Below, in pieces: positions 7,050-15,268 of a DNA stretch of 40,971 bases. Every line of letters starts with the position of its first letter. Position 1 is the stretch's first letter. Location: positions 1 to 40,971 of the forward strand of contig SVAU01000014.1 of NCBI GenBank assembly GCA_015059245.1, read 5' to 3'. This DNA is from Bacillota bacterium. Its GTDB lineage: Bacteria > Bacillota_I > Bacilli_A > RF39 > UBA660. Made by a program: the position numbers and the translations under genes. The notes beneath the pieces were generated by a model, which had not been told where the DNA came from, searched no databases, and saw only the letters and a list, made by a program, of their open reading frames with translations.

Positions 7050-9203
7050 TTACTTTTGACCAGCTTTATATTCTTCAACTACTTTAGTTTTACCAGTAAA
7101 TTCCCAACCTTCAAGTTTAGAATATTTACTCCATTTATATTTATATGAAGTAGATGTTTTAACTTCTGAAGTAGCATCTATAGTTTCACTAGTAGTCTTA
7201 GAACATTTAGTTCCGTTTAAAGTATAATCAGTAGGGCAAGTATAATGACTAATTCCACCTTTTATTGTTTTAACACACTTAGTACCATTTAATACAGCAC
7301 TAGCATCTTCACAATAATAGTTTCCTTGTCCTTGTACTGTTTTATAACATTTTGTATTTGTACCATTTCCAGTCTTAGTATATCCAGCAGGACAACTATA
7401 AGTATATTCTGGAGTTACAGTAGCAGTAATCTTATATTCACATTTCTTAGTTGATTTATTATAAGTATATCCAGTAGGACAAGTATAAGTTGTATCACCA
7501 ACTACTTTATCAGCATCTCTAGTAATAGTACATTTAGAACCATTTAGAGTACCACCATTAGGACAACTATATGATCCATTACCAGTACTTGGAGTAGCTG
7601 CATAAGTTTTAGTACATTTAGAACCATTCTTAGTATATCCAGAAGGACAACTATAAACAGTTTGTGCAGATGGACTAGCAGTTAAAGTACATTTAGAACC
7701 ATCTCTTGTTCCACCATTAGGACAACTATAAGTTGTTGATGGTGTAGCATTATAACTAGTACCTGAAGTAACACACTTAGTACCATTTAAAGTTCCACCA
7801 TTAGGACAACTATAAGTTATCTTAGCAGATCTTTCATAGTAAGTATATTTATACCAAGTACCTTTTCCACCACAAGGGCTTCCACAAGCAGCACCTGTAA
7901 TCATACCATTTAATTGTAACCATGAAGTAGTTCCTTGGTAAGATTTACCAGCACTTGTATAATATTGAGTACCTTTAGCTACCCAACTACCATAAGTAGT
8001 ATTTGCAGTAGCATTATATGTAGTACCATCTTTAACACACTTAGTTCCACTTAAAGTACCACCATTAGGACAACTATAAGTAGTTTTAGAAGTTGCGTTA
8101 TAAACTTTATAACAACTTGAACCATTCTTAGTATATCCAGATGGACAAGTATATTCAGTTGATGAACTAGCATTTTGAGTTATAGTACAAGTAGTACCAC
8201 TTAAAGTACCACCGTTAGGACAACTATAAGTAGTTGCTCCTGGTGTATAAGTAGCATCATATGTTTTAGTACACTTAGTACCATTCTTAGTATATCCAGA
8301 TGGACAAGTATAACTTATTCCTCCAGGAACTTCAGTAGCACTAGTATACTTAATACAATAAGTACCATTTAATGTATATCCAGTAGGACAGCTATAATCT
8401 ATACCAGTTTGTGTCTTAATATAATCAGCATAAACAGTATATGATCCACCAGCATTATATTGAGCATCAGTTGTAACAACTTGATCAGGATTATAATGAG
8501 GAGTAGCATCTATAGTAGCACTAGTTGTAGTCTTAGTACATTTAGTACCATTTTTAATATATCCTTCAGGACAAGTATAAATTGTTGTAGAAGAAGTTAT
8601 TTTCTTTCTATGTTGATAGTAAGTAACTTTTTTAGTATACCCACCACCTTTTATATCTTCAGTAACTTCATTCCATTCACTATTATCTTCATCAGAATTA
8701 GTGTTATTATTTGTATTACCATTACCACTATCAGCGATAGTATTATTATTTATAATAGTATTACAATTACCATTTGAACATACAGTAGTACATCCTATAG
8801 TTTCAAGAATATAATCATCTTGTTCACCACATTTTAATTGTACTCTTAATGTATATTCTTTATCAGAAATCTTTGTAACTTCAACATAACTCTTAGTTTC
8901 ATCACAAGTTTTTCCGTCTTTGTCAGTGAATCTAATTAACATATGATCATCAATCATTTCTTTTAATGTCATAGATGTTTTATCACCAACATTTGAAGGT
9001 AGCTTATCAACTGTATAATAGTTTCTAGCAGCATCCTTCATTGTGTTTACATTGTTTGAATAGACAGTATCATAAAATACGTCTAAATCAGCTTTAGGAA
9101 ATAACAATAATAGAATGATAACAAATAATATTAACATTATTAATTTTATAAGAATATCTTTCCAGTTAATTCCTACTCTGTAAGTAACATTATCATCGTA
9201 CAT
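7050..9203 (-). CDS. Membrane-anchored surface protein with 14 Cys-rich repeats
   Basis: A 717-residue protein. A short N-terminal tail is followed by one strong transmembrane helix (about residues 18-36), a small domain to about residue 140 with several cysteines, an Asn/Gly-rich linker, and then about 14 copies of a 15-17 residue repeat with consensus Y-(T/S)-C-P-x-G-(Y/G)-T-x-N-G-(T/S)-K-C. Each repeat holds two cysteines that could form a disulfide. The repeats alternate between a GY and a GG type. A unique insert of about 70 residues with its own CGSPCGG sits between repeats 6 and 7. The anchor suggests an exported, disulfide-rich stalk. AAGGAGGG precedes the start. It follows the J-like gene by 32 nt and shares its terminator. 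No enzyme domain is visible; adhesion or interaction is a guess. Confidence 0.85.
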   Translation of the reverse strand: MYDDNVTYRVGINWKDILIKLIMLILFVIILLLLFPKADLDVFYDTVYSNNVNTMKDAARNYYTVDKLPSNVGDKTSMTLKEMIDDHMLIRFTDKDGKTCDETKSYVEVTKISDKEYTLRVQLKCGEQDDYILETIGCTTVCSNGNCNTIINNNTIADSGNGNTNNNTNSDEDNSEWNEVTEDIKGGGYTKKVTYYQHRKKITSSTTIYTCPEGYIKNGTKCTKTTTSATIDATPHYNPDQVVTTDAQYNAGGSYTVYADYIKTQTGIDYSCPTGYTLNGTYCIKYTSATEVPGGISYTCPSGYTKNGTKCTKTYDATYTPGATTYSCPNGGTLSGTTCTITQNASSSTEYTCPSGYTKNGSSCYKVYNATSKTTYSCPNGGTLSGTKCVKDGTTYNATANTTYGSWVAKGTQYYTSAGKSYQGTTSWLQLNGMITGAACGSPCGGKGTWYKYTYYERSAKITYSCPNGGTLNGTKCVTSGTSYNATPSTTYSCPNGGTRDGSKCTLTASPSAQTVYSCPSGYTKNGSKCTKTYAATPSTGNGSYSCPNGGTLNGSKCTITRDADKVVGDTTYTCPTGYTYNKSTKKCEYKITATVTPEYTYSCPAGYTKTGNGTNTKCYKTVQGQGNYYCEDASAVLNGTKCVKTIKGGISHYTCPTDYTLNGTKCSKTTSETIDATSEVKTSTSYKYKWSKYSKLEGWEFTGKTKVVEEYKAGQK

Positions 9204-9235
9204 AACAAAACCCTCCTTAATTTTTATATTTTATC

Positions 9236-10708
9236 TTATTTTGATAATGAATAATGATCTTCCCAATAACTTAAATCTCCATTAGCCATATTTTGTTCAA
9301 TTAAATGTCTAGTATTTGAATAAGCTCTTTGGTCTAAGTTATCACCATCTACAATAACTCCATTTTCATCATATATATGCATTTCTTCGTCTTCACCAAT
9401 ACAAGCTGCATTAAATACATCTAGAACATCATCTATATATACTTCTGAAACTCCACCGTTATTAGCGATTCTATACATATCTTGAGTTTGAACAAGTTCT
9501 TCACTTCTACCAAGTTCATAATCTTCTAAATCTACTACAGATCTAGCACCTTGATATAATGAAACTACTATTCTTAATGCATTATAATCATTTACATCAT
9601 CATAGTCTGAGAAATCAGTATATTGAATTAATACAGTTTCACCATTTTCATTTTTCATTTGGAATCCATTACCATAAACGATATCAGCTAAACTTTGAGT
9701 TAATTGATTGAATATAGCAACTTTTTCATTCTTATCAGTAGTTGTCATTAATTTATTGTATTGTGCACTAAACCATTCTAAGTATGGATATGCTGTACTA
9801 TCTCCAAATTGGAAATCAGTAACATCAATAGGTACATAGTTTGCAACAGCTCTATTGAAATGTTGTTCACTAGTTCCTAAACCATGTTCAGAATATAAGT
9901 GTGCATATTGTGGATCAATTATAGTTAATCCAGTAGATTCATCGAATCCGATATGATTGATATCAACGATATTACCTTCGAAATCTAAGATATTACCATT
10001 TCCATCGAAATCAATTATTTGAGCACCTACCATATAAGCTGAGTTATATAATACTATTTTTGTATTAAACATATCAGCAATCATATTTAAGTATGCAGTA
10101 TTAGCAGCTTCTACTGAAACACCTTCAGGTAGAATACCACCATTCATATATTGAAGAATAGTTTGAATTTCTTCTACAGTATATGGAGTATTTGTTTCAC
10201 TGTGAACAATTCCATTTTGTGTAAATAATTCAAGAATTTCTTCAGCTCTTTGCTCAACTGCTTTTTCATCAGTTAAGTCACCCATATATGAAGCATAATC
10301 CTTATAATCTACATGTTCTCTGTCATCTTCTTGAACATAACCAGGTTTTTCATTTGGTAATGCATTACTTTTTGGTAAATTACCTATCATATGAATACCA
10401 CCAACGATCATTGCACCTGTTAATAATAAAGCACCAGCACCAATTAATATTGGAGCAACTTTTGATGAACTTGAACCAGTAGTTCTTGCACCAGTAGTTT
10501 TAGCTGTATATTGAGCTTGTAAAAAATTATAAGCATCATCGATTTCTGTTTGAGTAATGCTATAAGATCCTACATGCATATCAGCTTCAGCTTGAGCTTT
10601 ATAAGTATCAATAATGTCCATGAATGTAACACTTCCATCAGAATTTTTATAAGTATACTTAATATCATGAGTAATACGTAAAATTCTAAAAGCTTCCTTC
10701 TTAGTCAT
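9236..10708 (-). CDS. Membrane protein with degenerate J-like N-terminus and large exported domain
   Basis: A 490-residue protein. The N-terminal 70 residues (KKEAFRILRI at the start, ITQTEIDDAYNFLQAQY at the end) resemble the helices of a DnaJ-type J domain but lack the HPD tripeptide needed to stimulate Hsp70. A Thr/Ser/Gly linker leads to one transmembrane helix (about 85-107), followed by an acidic domain of about 380 residues that should lie outside. No catalytic motif is seen there. The start is preceded by AAAGGGGGAA. It is the first gene of the minus-strand unit with the repeat surface protein, so the two may form one complex. The J-like call is tentative and function is unknown. Confidence 0.75.
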   Translation of the reverse strand: MTKKEAFRILRITHDIKYTYKNSDGSVTFMDIIDTYKAQAEADMHVGSYSITQTEIDDAYNFLQAQYTAKTTGARTTGSSSSKVAPILIGAGALLLTGAMIVGGIHMIGNLPKSNALPNEKPGYVQEDDREHVDYKDYASYMGDLTDEKAVEQRAEEILELFTQNGIVHSETNTPYTVEEIQTILQYMNGGILPEGVSVEAANTAYLNMIADMFNTKIVLYNSAYMVGAQIIDFDGNGNILDFEGNIVDINHIGFDESTGLTIIDPQYAHLYSEHGLGTSEQHFNRAVANYVPIDVTDFQFGDSTAYPYLEWFSAQYNKLMTTTDKNEKVAIFNQLTQSLADIVYGNGFQMKNENGETVLIQYTDFSDYDDVNDYNALRIVVSLYQGARSVVDLEDYELGRSEELVQTQDMYRIANNGGVSEVYIDDVLDVFNAACIGEDEEMHIYDENGVIVDGDNLDQRAYSNTRHLIEQNMANGDLSYWEDHYSLSK

Positions 10709-10892
10709 AAAAACTTCCCCCTTTGAAACAATTTCTTTTTACGAGTAGTTACACTAACATACAATGTAAGAAAAGTCAACTTTATCTATATATATAGCAA
10801 AGTAATTTTTGACGTTTACCCCTCTTACTTGCCGAGATTATAGCAAAGGACCATAAATGTGTCAAAATTTGCCCTAATTTTCGGGAAAAACT

Positions 10893-10921
10893 TTTAAAAA
10901 TAGGGGAATTTGTGCTATAAT
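10893..10921 (+). promoter_or_regulatory. Promoter of tmRNA
   Basis: TTTAAA (10893-10898), a 17-bp spacer and TATAAT (10916-10921) preceded by TGC make an extended -10 promoter 12 nt before the tmRNA 5' end. The rest of the 225-nt gap back to 10708 holds a possible minus-strand -35 (TTGACT, complement of about 10778-10783) for the J-like gene and nothing else I recognise. Confidence 0.75.
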
Positions 10922-10933
10922 TTACTCATGCCT

Positions 10934-11296
10934 GGGGTAGACTTGGTTTCGACAGGGTATATTTGGATATGACTGCAAGTGGTAGGAATACCTAAAATTC
11001 AAACTTAAAATTAAATGACGAAACTTCATATAGTTTCGCTCCTGCTTTCGTAGCAGCCTAACATAAGGTATAGGAGCACTCTTACTTAGATTTATCTGTA
11101 GTTTAAGATAAGGGTTTATATATACAGAGTATATTACTATATTTCCTAAGTTATAGTAACGAATATTTATTAGGATAGTTAAGATGGTAGGTACGTTATA
11201 GCCGGCCGCTTAATGAAATTAAAAATCTAACTAAACTTGTAGACGTTGTATTACGAAGTATCTTGGACAGGAGTTCGATTCTCCTCTACTCCACCA
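10934..11296 (+). ncRNA. ssrA: tmRNA (transfer-messenger RNA)
   Basis: A one-piece tmRNA of about 363 nt. The 5' end GGGGTAG followed by CTTGGTTTCGACAGG is the conserved tmRNA start. The 3' end has the T-arm GGACAGGAGTTCGATTCTCC and then CTACTCCACCA, whose CTACTCC pairs with the 5' GGGGTAG to close the tRNA-like acceptor, with CCA encoded. The tag frame runs to the stop at 11059-11061 and ends in ...DETSYSFAPAFVAA. The resume codon is probably within 11005-11016 but cannot be fixed by eye. With SmpB it frees stalled ribosomes and tags the product for proteolysis. Promoter and terminator are both visible. Confidence 0.95.
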
Positions 11297-11330
11297 TAAG
11301 AGTATTACTAAGGATGTCTTAGTTACATAA

Positions 11331-11359
11331 AAAAAACACTGATTTTTCAGTGTTTTTTT
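11331..11359 (+). terminator. Bidirectional terminator between tmRNA and the GT6 gene
   Basis: A hairpin CACTGA-TTTT-TCAGTG is flanked by A-runs on the left and T-runs on the right, so it can end tmRNA (plus strand) and the GT6 gene (minus strand). Confidence 0.9.
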
Positions 11360-12077
11360 ATATATTACTTTTATCTATAGAGTATTTATTCTTATCTCTT
11401 AAATAGACAAATCTATATTTATCTATATCTTGCTTATAAACAGTTAAAATATACTTTCTTACTATTAATTTTTCATTTAAAACACACCATTTATTCAAGT
11501 AAGATTCATCATGCCAACAAGCATACAAACGACTTCTAGCGTCTATATTTACCATCTCAACAACATCTTCACATAATTTACGCATTAACTTAGTAGGCCC
11601 AAAGAAAAATGCTGCTTGTACATATTCATATGTTCCATTAATTAAATAAGATGTAGAACTAGGTAATACATGAATATGTGGCCATGGATCGTAAGGTTTA
11701 CTTTTACTATTAAAAGAATGATAAGATACAGTAATCTTTTTATCATCTAAAGCATCAATAGCATGTTCATAAATAGTAGCATTTCCATTAAAATAGCAAC
11801 TATATTCACAACTATCATCCATATTTTCTAATATATGCCACATTTTATATAATGTAACAATAGGCCAAGGATAATTATTTATTCTAGGACACAATTCTAC
11901 CTTAACATTACCTTTCTCATAATTAGAATATTCCTCTAATCCATCAGATATAACCTTTACTATTTTCTTATTATCAGGATATAAATTATGTACAGAATCT
12001 AAAAATTCTGGAAACAAACTCTTATATTTACCAGTAGCAATATAATAAACAGCTATTTTAAAGTCCTTATTATTCAT
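11358..12077 (-). CDS. GT6-family glycosyltransferase (ABO/alpha-1,3-GalNAc/Gal type), metal-independent form
   Basis: A 239-residue soluble protein from the ATG at 12077; an in-frame GTG at 12086 lies too close to the only Shine-Dalgarno-like sequence. The family is recognised from IAVYYIATGKY at the N-terminus, YPWPIVTLYKMW, and the hallmark WHDESYLNKW at 188-197, the GT6 acceptor/catalytic segment shared with human ABO transferases. At 97-99 the sequence is NGN where mammalian enzymes have the metal-binding DxD. NxN is typical of bacterial GT6 enzymes that need no metal ion. It should transfer Gal or GalNAc in alpha-1,3 linkage onto a cell-surface or capsular glycan. It stands alone with its own promoter and terminator, which suggests separate acquisition. 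Donor sugar cannot be read from sequence. Confidence 0.85.
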   Translation of the reverse strand: MNNKDFKIAVYYIATGKYKSLFPEFLDSVHNLYPDNKKIVKVISDGLEEYSNYEKGNVKVELCPRINNYPWPIVTLYKMWHILENMDDSCEYSCYFNGNATIYEHAIDALDDKKITVSYHSFNSKSKPYDPWPHIHVLPSSTSYLINGTYEYVQAAFFFGPTKLMRKLCEDVVEMVNIDARSRLYACWHDESYLNKWCVLNEKLIVRKYILTVYKQDIDKYRFVYLRDKNKYSIDKSNI

Positions 12078-12097
12078 ATGTATCACACTCTATAAAA

Positions 12098-12106
12098 TTA
12101 TAACAT
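12098..12106 (-). promoter_or_regulatory. Extended -10 promoter for the GT6 gene
   Basis: The minus strand reads TGTTATAAT about 20 nt upstream of the start. No -35 box is evident. Confidence 0.55.
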
Positions 12107-12199
12107 ACTTTTATTTTACAAATATATACAATACTAATAAAAACAAGTAAATACTAAAACAGTAATATATGATATCCTTAGTATAAGGAAGTGTATATT

Positions 12200-12964
12200 A
12201 TGGAAGAACGTAAAAGTAATAAAATAGGTATAGTATTACTAGTATTAATACTAATAATAGGAGCAGCAATAGGTGGATGGTTTATCGGGTATAAAGGCCT
12301 TATAATTAAACATCCAGAATTAAAATGTCCTAAAGAATGCCCAGTAGTAGAAGAAAATAAAGAAGAACAACAAGAAGAAACAATCCCATATGCCGAAGGA
12401 GACATATATAATATAGAATTCTTTGTAAGTGAATTAAATAAAGAACTTGCAAGTCAAGAACCGTTAACAATTAGTTGGCCAGAATATCAAACAGCTAAAG
12501 CAATTTATGATAAAGATAATAAAGAAATAGATTTAGTTATAACAGATGAATATGGTACAACAACAGAAACCATTTATGTAAAAGAATTCATTGATAATGG
12601 TAAAAAATATTATAGTTTAGTATATGAATCATATCCAGAAGAATCAACATATGACATGTATCAAATAATGGACTTTTATACTGACCTATATGCGAAAAAT
12701 CAAGGTAAAGAATACTTAAGAGATAAAGTACAAGGTATTCCAACAGCACCAATCTATTACTATGAATATGTTCTACAAGATATAGAAACATATAAAAAGT
12801 TTAATACTAAAGAAGAACAAGATGCATACGAAGTAGAAAACATTAACCAACCAACAATAGAAACAAACTATTATGAAGTTGGTGGTAAAAAAGCATTTAA
12901 AGATATTATGGTAATACCATTACATGAAAATACTTATAACGAATTAGCAAAACAATTCGAATAA
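12200..12964 (+). CDS. Single-pass membrane protein, unknown function
   Basis: A 254-residue protein. The start at 12200 follows AAGGAAG by about 9 nt; an upstream in-frame GTG at 12191 overlaps that site. One transmembrane helix (about residues 9-31) is followed by a short cysteine pair (CPKEC), a Glu/Gln-rich linker and an acidic exported domain of about 180 residues rich in Tyr and Glu. The domain has alternating strand-like segments. I do not recognise it. A small hairpin (CCTTA-GTA-TAAGG, 12176-12188) covers part of the Shine-Dalgarno site and might lower translation, but with 5 bp it may be chance. A terminator follows directly. Confidence 0.7.
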   Translation: MEERKSNKIGIVLLVLILIIGAAIGGWFIGYKGLIIKHPELKCPKECPVVEENKEEQQEETIPYAEGDIYNIEFFVSELNKELASQEPLTISWPEYQTAKAIYDKDNKEIDLVITDEYGTTTETIYVKEFIDNGKKYYSLVYESYPEESTYDMYQIMDFYTDLYAKNQGKEYLRDKVQGIPTAPIYYYEYVLQDIETYKKFNTKEEQDAYEVENINQPTIETNYYEVGGKKAFKDIMVIPLHENTYNELAKQFE

Positions 12965-12991
12965 AAGATTTACAAAAGTAAATCTTTTTTT
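12965..12991 (+). terminator. Intrinsic terminator
   Basis: A 9-bp perfect stem (AAGATTTAC / GTAAATCTT) with an AAAA loop and a T-run directly follows the stop codon. Confidence 0.9.
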
Positions 12992-12992
12992 A

Positions 12993-13001
12993 TGTTATAC
13001 T
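12993..13001 (+). promoter_or_regulatory. Extended -10 promoter fused to the preceding T-run
   Basis: TGTTATACT follows the terminator T-run with one base between. It drives the CheD-like gene 18 nt downstream, which has a GAGG Shine-Dalgarno site. Confidence 0.5.
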
Positions 13002-13018
13002 TATAACGAGGTAATAAT

Positions 13019-13603
13019 ATGGAAAAGATAAGAGTAGGGATGAATGAAGCTGATATATCTACAGAAGAAACACCTATAATAGGAACAGATGCCTTAGGTC
13101 CTTGTGTAGGAGTATTAATTCATAGTAAAAAACATAAAAAATCTGTAGTAATTCATGCATCAACAGAGTGGAGAGAAACAGTATTACAAGCATTAATAAT
13201 ACTTGCAGAAAATGAACTAATTAGTTTTGAAAACTTAAATAAAGCACTAGAAAGTCTATACTTACATGATAAATATAATTTATATGATTTTGATACAAAA
13301 ACAAAACAAGCCATTCTTACTAAAAAAGGATTAAACATTACAAAAGTAAATGATTCTCTAGAAGTAACAATAATCCCTGGATATTACCAAGATAATTACG
13401 ATATTGCTGTAAATATGGCTAAATTCTTCATGTCTTTAAGTCCATTAACTACAGTAAAAAGAGGCCCATTACCTAAAAAAGCAGTAAGAACTGTTATGTT
13501 TAATGATCTAGGTTCTCATGAATTCTATTTCAACTCAGAAACAGGACAGTTTGTAACAGAAAAAGTAAAAGATAAACCAACAAGCAAAGGATACAGAGTA
13601 TAA
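13019..13603 (+). CDS. CheD-like (receptor glutamine deamidase fold) protein
   Basis: A 194-residue soluble protein. Its first 50 residues match the CheD pattern: VGMNEADIS, then TDALGPCVGVLIH, then SVVIHAS. This keeps the three catalytic positions Thr23, Cys29 and His46 with the same spacing as the Thr-Cys-His triad of Thermotoga CheD (21, 27, 44). CheD deamidates glutamines in chemoreceptors. No chemotaxis or flagellar gene is present in the window, so the target is probably something else. The C-terminal 100 residues are not typical of CheD. It is monocistronic, with an extended -10 promoter and a terminator overlapping the stop. The fold resemblance is moderate and activity is unproven. 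Confidence 0.6.
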   Translation: MEKIRVGMNEADISTEETPIIGTDALGPCVGVLIHSKKHKKSVVIHASTEWRETVLQALIILAENELISFENLNKALESLYLHDKYNLYDFDTKTKQAILTKKGLNITKVNDSLEVTIIPGYYQDNYDIAVNMAKFFMSLSPLTTVKRGPLPKKAVRTVMFNDLGSHEFYFNSETGQFVTEKVKDKPTSKGYRV

Positions 13604-13616
13604 TCTGTATTTTTTT
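13591..13616 (+). terminator. Terminator overlapping the CheD-like stop
   Basis: A 7-bp stem (ATACAGA / TCTGTAT) with a 6-nt loop that contains the stop codon is followed by six T. Confidence 0.85.
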
Positions 13617-13626
13617 ATATCAAAAG

Positions 13627-13654
13627 TTGACATTATCTAAAAATAAATTAAAAT
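13627..13654 (+). promoter_or_regulatory. Sigma-70-type promoter for the 493-aa gene
   Basis: TTGACA (13627-13632), a 16-bp spacer and TAAAAT (13649-13654). It is one of the few promoters here with a consensus -35 box. A Shine-Dalgarno site (AAGGTGGG) follows 10 nt later. Confidence 0.7.
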
Positions 13655-13678
13655 AAAGTCCCAAAAGGTGGGATAACT

Positions 13679-15160
13679 ATGAATAGTACAGAAATGTTTA
13701 ATGCAATCAATAAAGGAGTACCAAGTTATATTCCAATTGAAATAAGTATAAAAACTTTAATAGAACAATGTGCTAGTGATGCAGAACAACTAAGAGATGA
13801 ATTTACATTAGTAAGTCAACTTTACAAAGAACATATAATTAAAATAAATGATTTTACAAAAGCTAACGAAGACTTCTTAGTATCATTAAGAACAAAAACT
13901 GACTATAAAACAGCCCAAACTAATCTATTTATATCACCAATAAATTATTTACAAAGATTAAAACAAATACTTAACATTTCAAATCCATCAACTGACTATA
14001 ATGACTTAGACCTAAGAAAAGAAATGTTAGATAAAGTAGAAGAATTAAAAAGAATATCTACACCAGAAGAACTACAAAGTAAGTTCCCTGAAATATATAA
14101 AGACTACCTACTTGCATTAGATGCATACCCAAGAATCCAAAGATTTGCTGAAAAACATAGAGGAAGCAATAATCCTCAAGTATCAGCAACTCTAAAAAGA
14201 CAAAGAACTTTATATACAACATATGCATTAGATACAAGATTTCCTGAATTTATAGAAAAACAATCTATCATGTATAGAAACCATGTAGTAAGAAGACAAT
14301 TTATAGAAAGATATACTAACGACTATAGAATAGATTTAACTATGTTTACAGGTCTAGATAAAGAAAAGTTTGAACTATATCTTGCAGATAAATATCTCCA
14401 AATAGCGCAATCTTCTGATTCTGATAAGACAAAACAAGAATGTGTATATTATATTAGTACATACATAAGAGAAACAAAATTCTCTGCTATAGCAATAAAA
14501 AATGATAATGGCGAAGAAATAACATTTAGAAAACTATTATATAGATTTAAAAAACTATTAAAGAACAATCCTATTATTAAACCAATAGATGAAGATAGAA
14601 GTCACTTCGAAGGATACCACTGGAAACATGTTGAAAACCACGTAAGAAAATACTTCCTTAACGGGGTTAACTGGCAAATAATTCCACCAGGAGAAGAAAC
14701 AGAACTTAATACTAGAGTAATAAACGCCTTAAATAGAACATACAATCATTTAAGTATCGAAGAAAAAGAAAAAAGAATTAGAGAAAGATATGCTGAATAT
14801 GAAAGAAAAATGCGTTTCTTTGATAATTCGGGTTATAGATATAGAATATATGGTATAAATGAATTCAATGGTTATATAGCATTTATATATCCTAATGGAG
14901 AAGTAATAATGGAAAAATTCTTCAATGACTATGCTAATTGTATTCCTACTATTAACGAAGCAATATACAATGTTAAAGTAGCTGATTTTGAAACACTAAG
15001 TAAAATGAAAAAACCAGCTCTTATAAAAGATAAAAGATGTCGTAGAATAATTCATAAAGGAGACTGGGAATCAAAAGGACAAGAAATAATAGATAGACCA
15101 GCAACTCAAGAAACTGAAGAAGAAGTAAAACAATTAATACTAAGATTAAAAGGAGAGTAA
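13679..15160 (+). CDS. Hypothetical cytoplasmic protein (493 aa)
   Basis: A large hydrophilic protein with no signal peptide or membrane helix. It is rich in Lys, Arg, Glu and Tyr and looks mostly helical, with likely coiled-coil stretches near residues 20-70 and 360-385. A central segment has a clustered HFEGYHWKHVENHVRKYF motif (about residues 305-325), whose histidines could bind metal or nucleic acid. The C-terminal part has a small strand-rich region (YRYRIYGINEFNGYIAFIYP) and basic residues. I do not recognise a family. It is monocistronic, with a strong promoter and Shine-Dalgarno site and a hairpin at the stop. A role with nucleic acid is possible but unsupported. Confidence 0.7.
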   Translation: MNSTEMFNAINKGVPSYIPIEISIKTLIEQCASDAEQLRDEFTLVSQLYKEHIIKINDFTKANEDFLVSLRTKTDYKTAQTNLFISPINYLQRLKQILNISNPSTDYNDLDLRKEMLDKVEELKRISTPEELQSKFPEIYKDYLLALDAYPRIQRFAEKHRGSNNPQVSATLKRQRTLYTTYALDTRFPEFIEKQSIMYRNHVVRRQFIERYTNDYRIDLTMFTGLDKEKFELYLADKYLQIAQSSDSDKTKQECVYYISTYIRETKFSAIAIKNDNGEEITFRKLLYRFKKLLKNNPIIKPIDEDRSHFEGYHWKHVENHVRKYFLNGVNWQIIPPGEETELNTRVINALNRTYNHLSIEEKEKRIRERYAEYERKMRFFDNSGYRYRIYGINEFNGYIAFIYPNGEVIMEKFFNDYANCIPTINEAIYNVKVADFETLSKMKKPALIKDKRCRRIIHKGDWESKGQEIIDRPATQETEEEVKQLILRLKGE

Positions 15161-15174
15161 TATTTACTCTCCTT
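15150..15174 (+). terminator. Hairpin at the stop of the 493-aa gene
   Basis: An 11-bp perfect stem (AAGGAGAGTAA / TTACTCTCCTT) with a TAT loop overlaps the stop codon. The downstream sequence is only partly T-rich (ATATTGTCT), so termination may be weak or the hairpin may protect the 3' end. Confidence 0.6.
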
Positions 15175-15230
15175 ATATTGTCTACTAGTGTAAACCAAAA
15201 AACACAATATTTTATATTTTTTTAATAATG

Positions 15231-15239
15231 TGGTATTAT
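15231..15239 (+). promoter_or_regulatory. Extended -10 promoter for the tRNA-like gene
   Basis: TGGTATTAT matches TGn + a TATAAT-like box, about 30 nt upstream of the tRNA-like 5' end. It follows a T-rich stretch. Confidence 0.5.
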
Positions 15240-15268
15240 ATTAATGTACTTGAAAAAAGTATATTTAC

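Noticed and set aside
7200..8600. Regular repeats that might be a CRISPR array
   Set aside because: The repeats are in frame, vary at third positions and encode Cys-rich units; there are no constant spacers.
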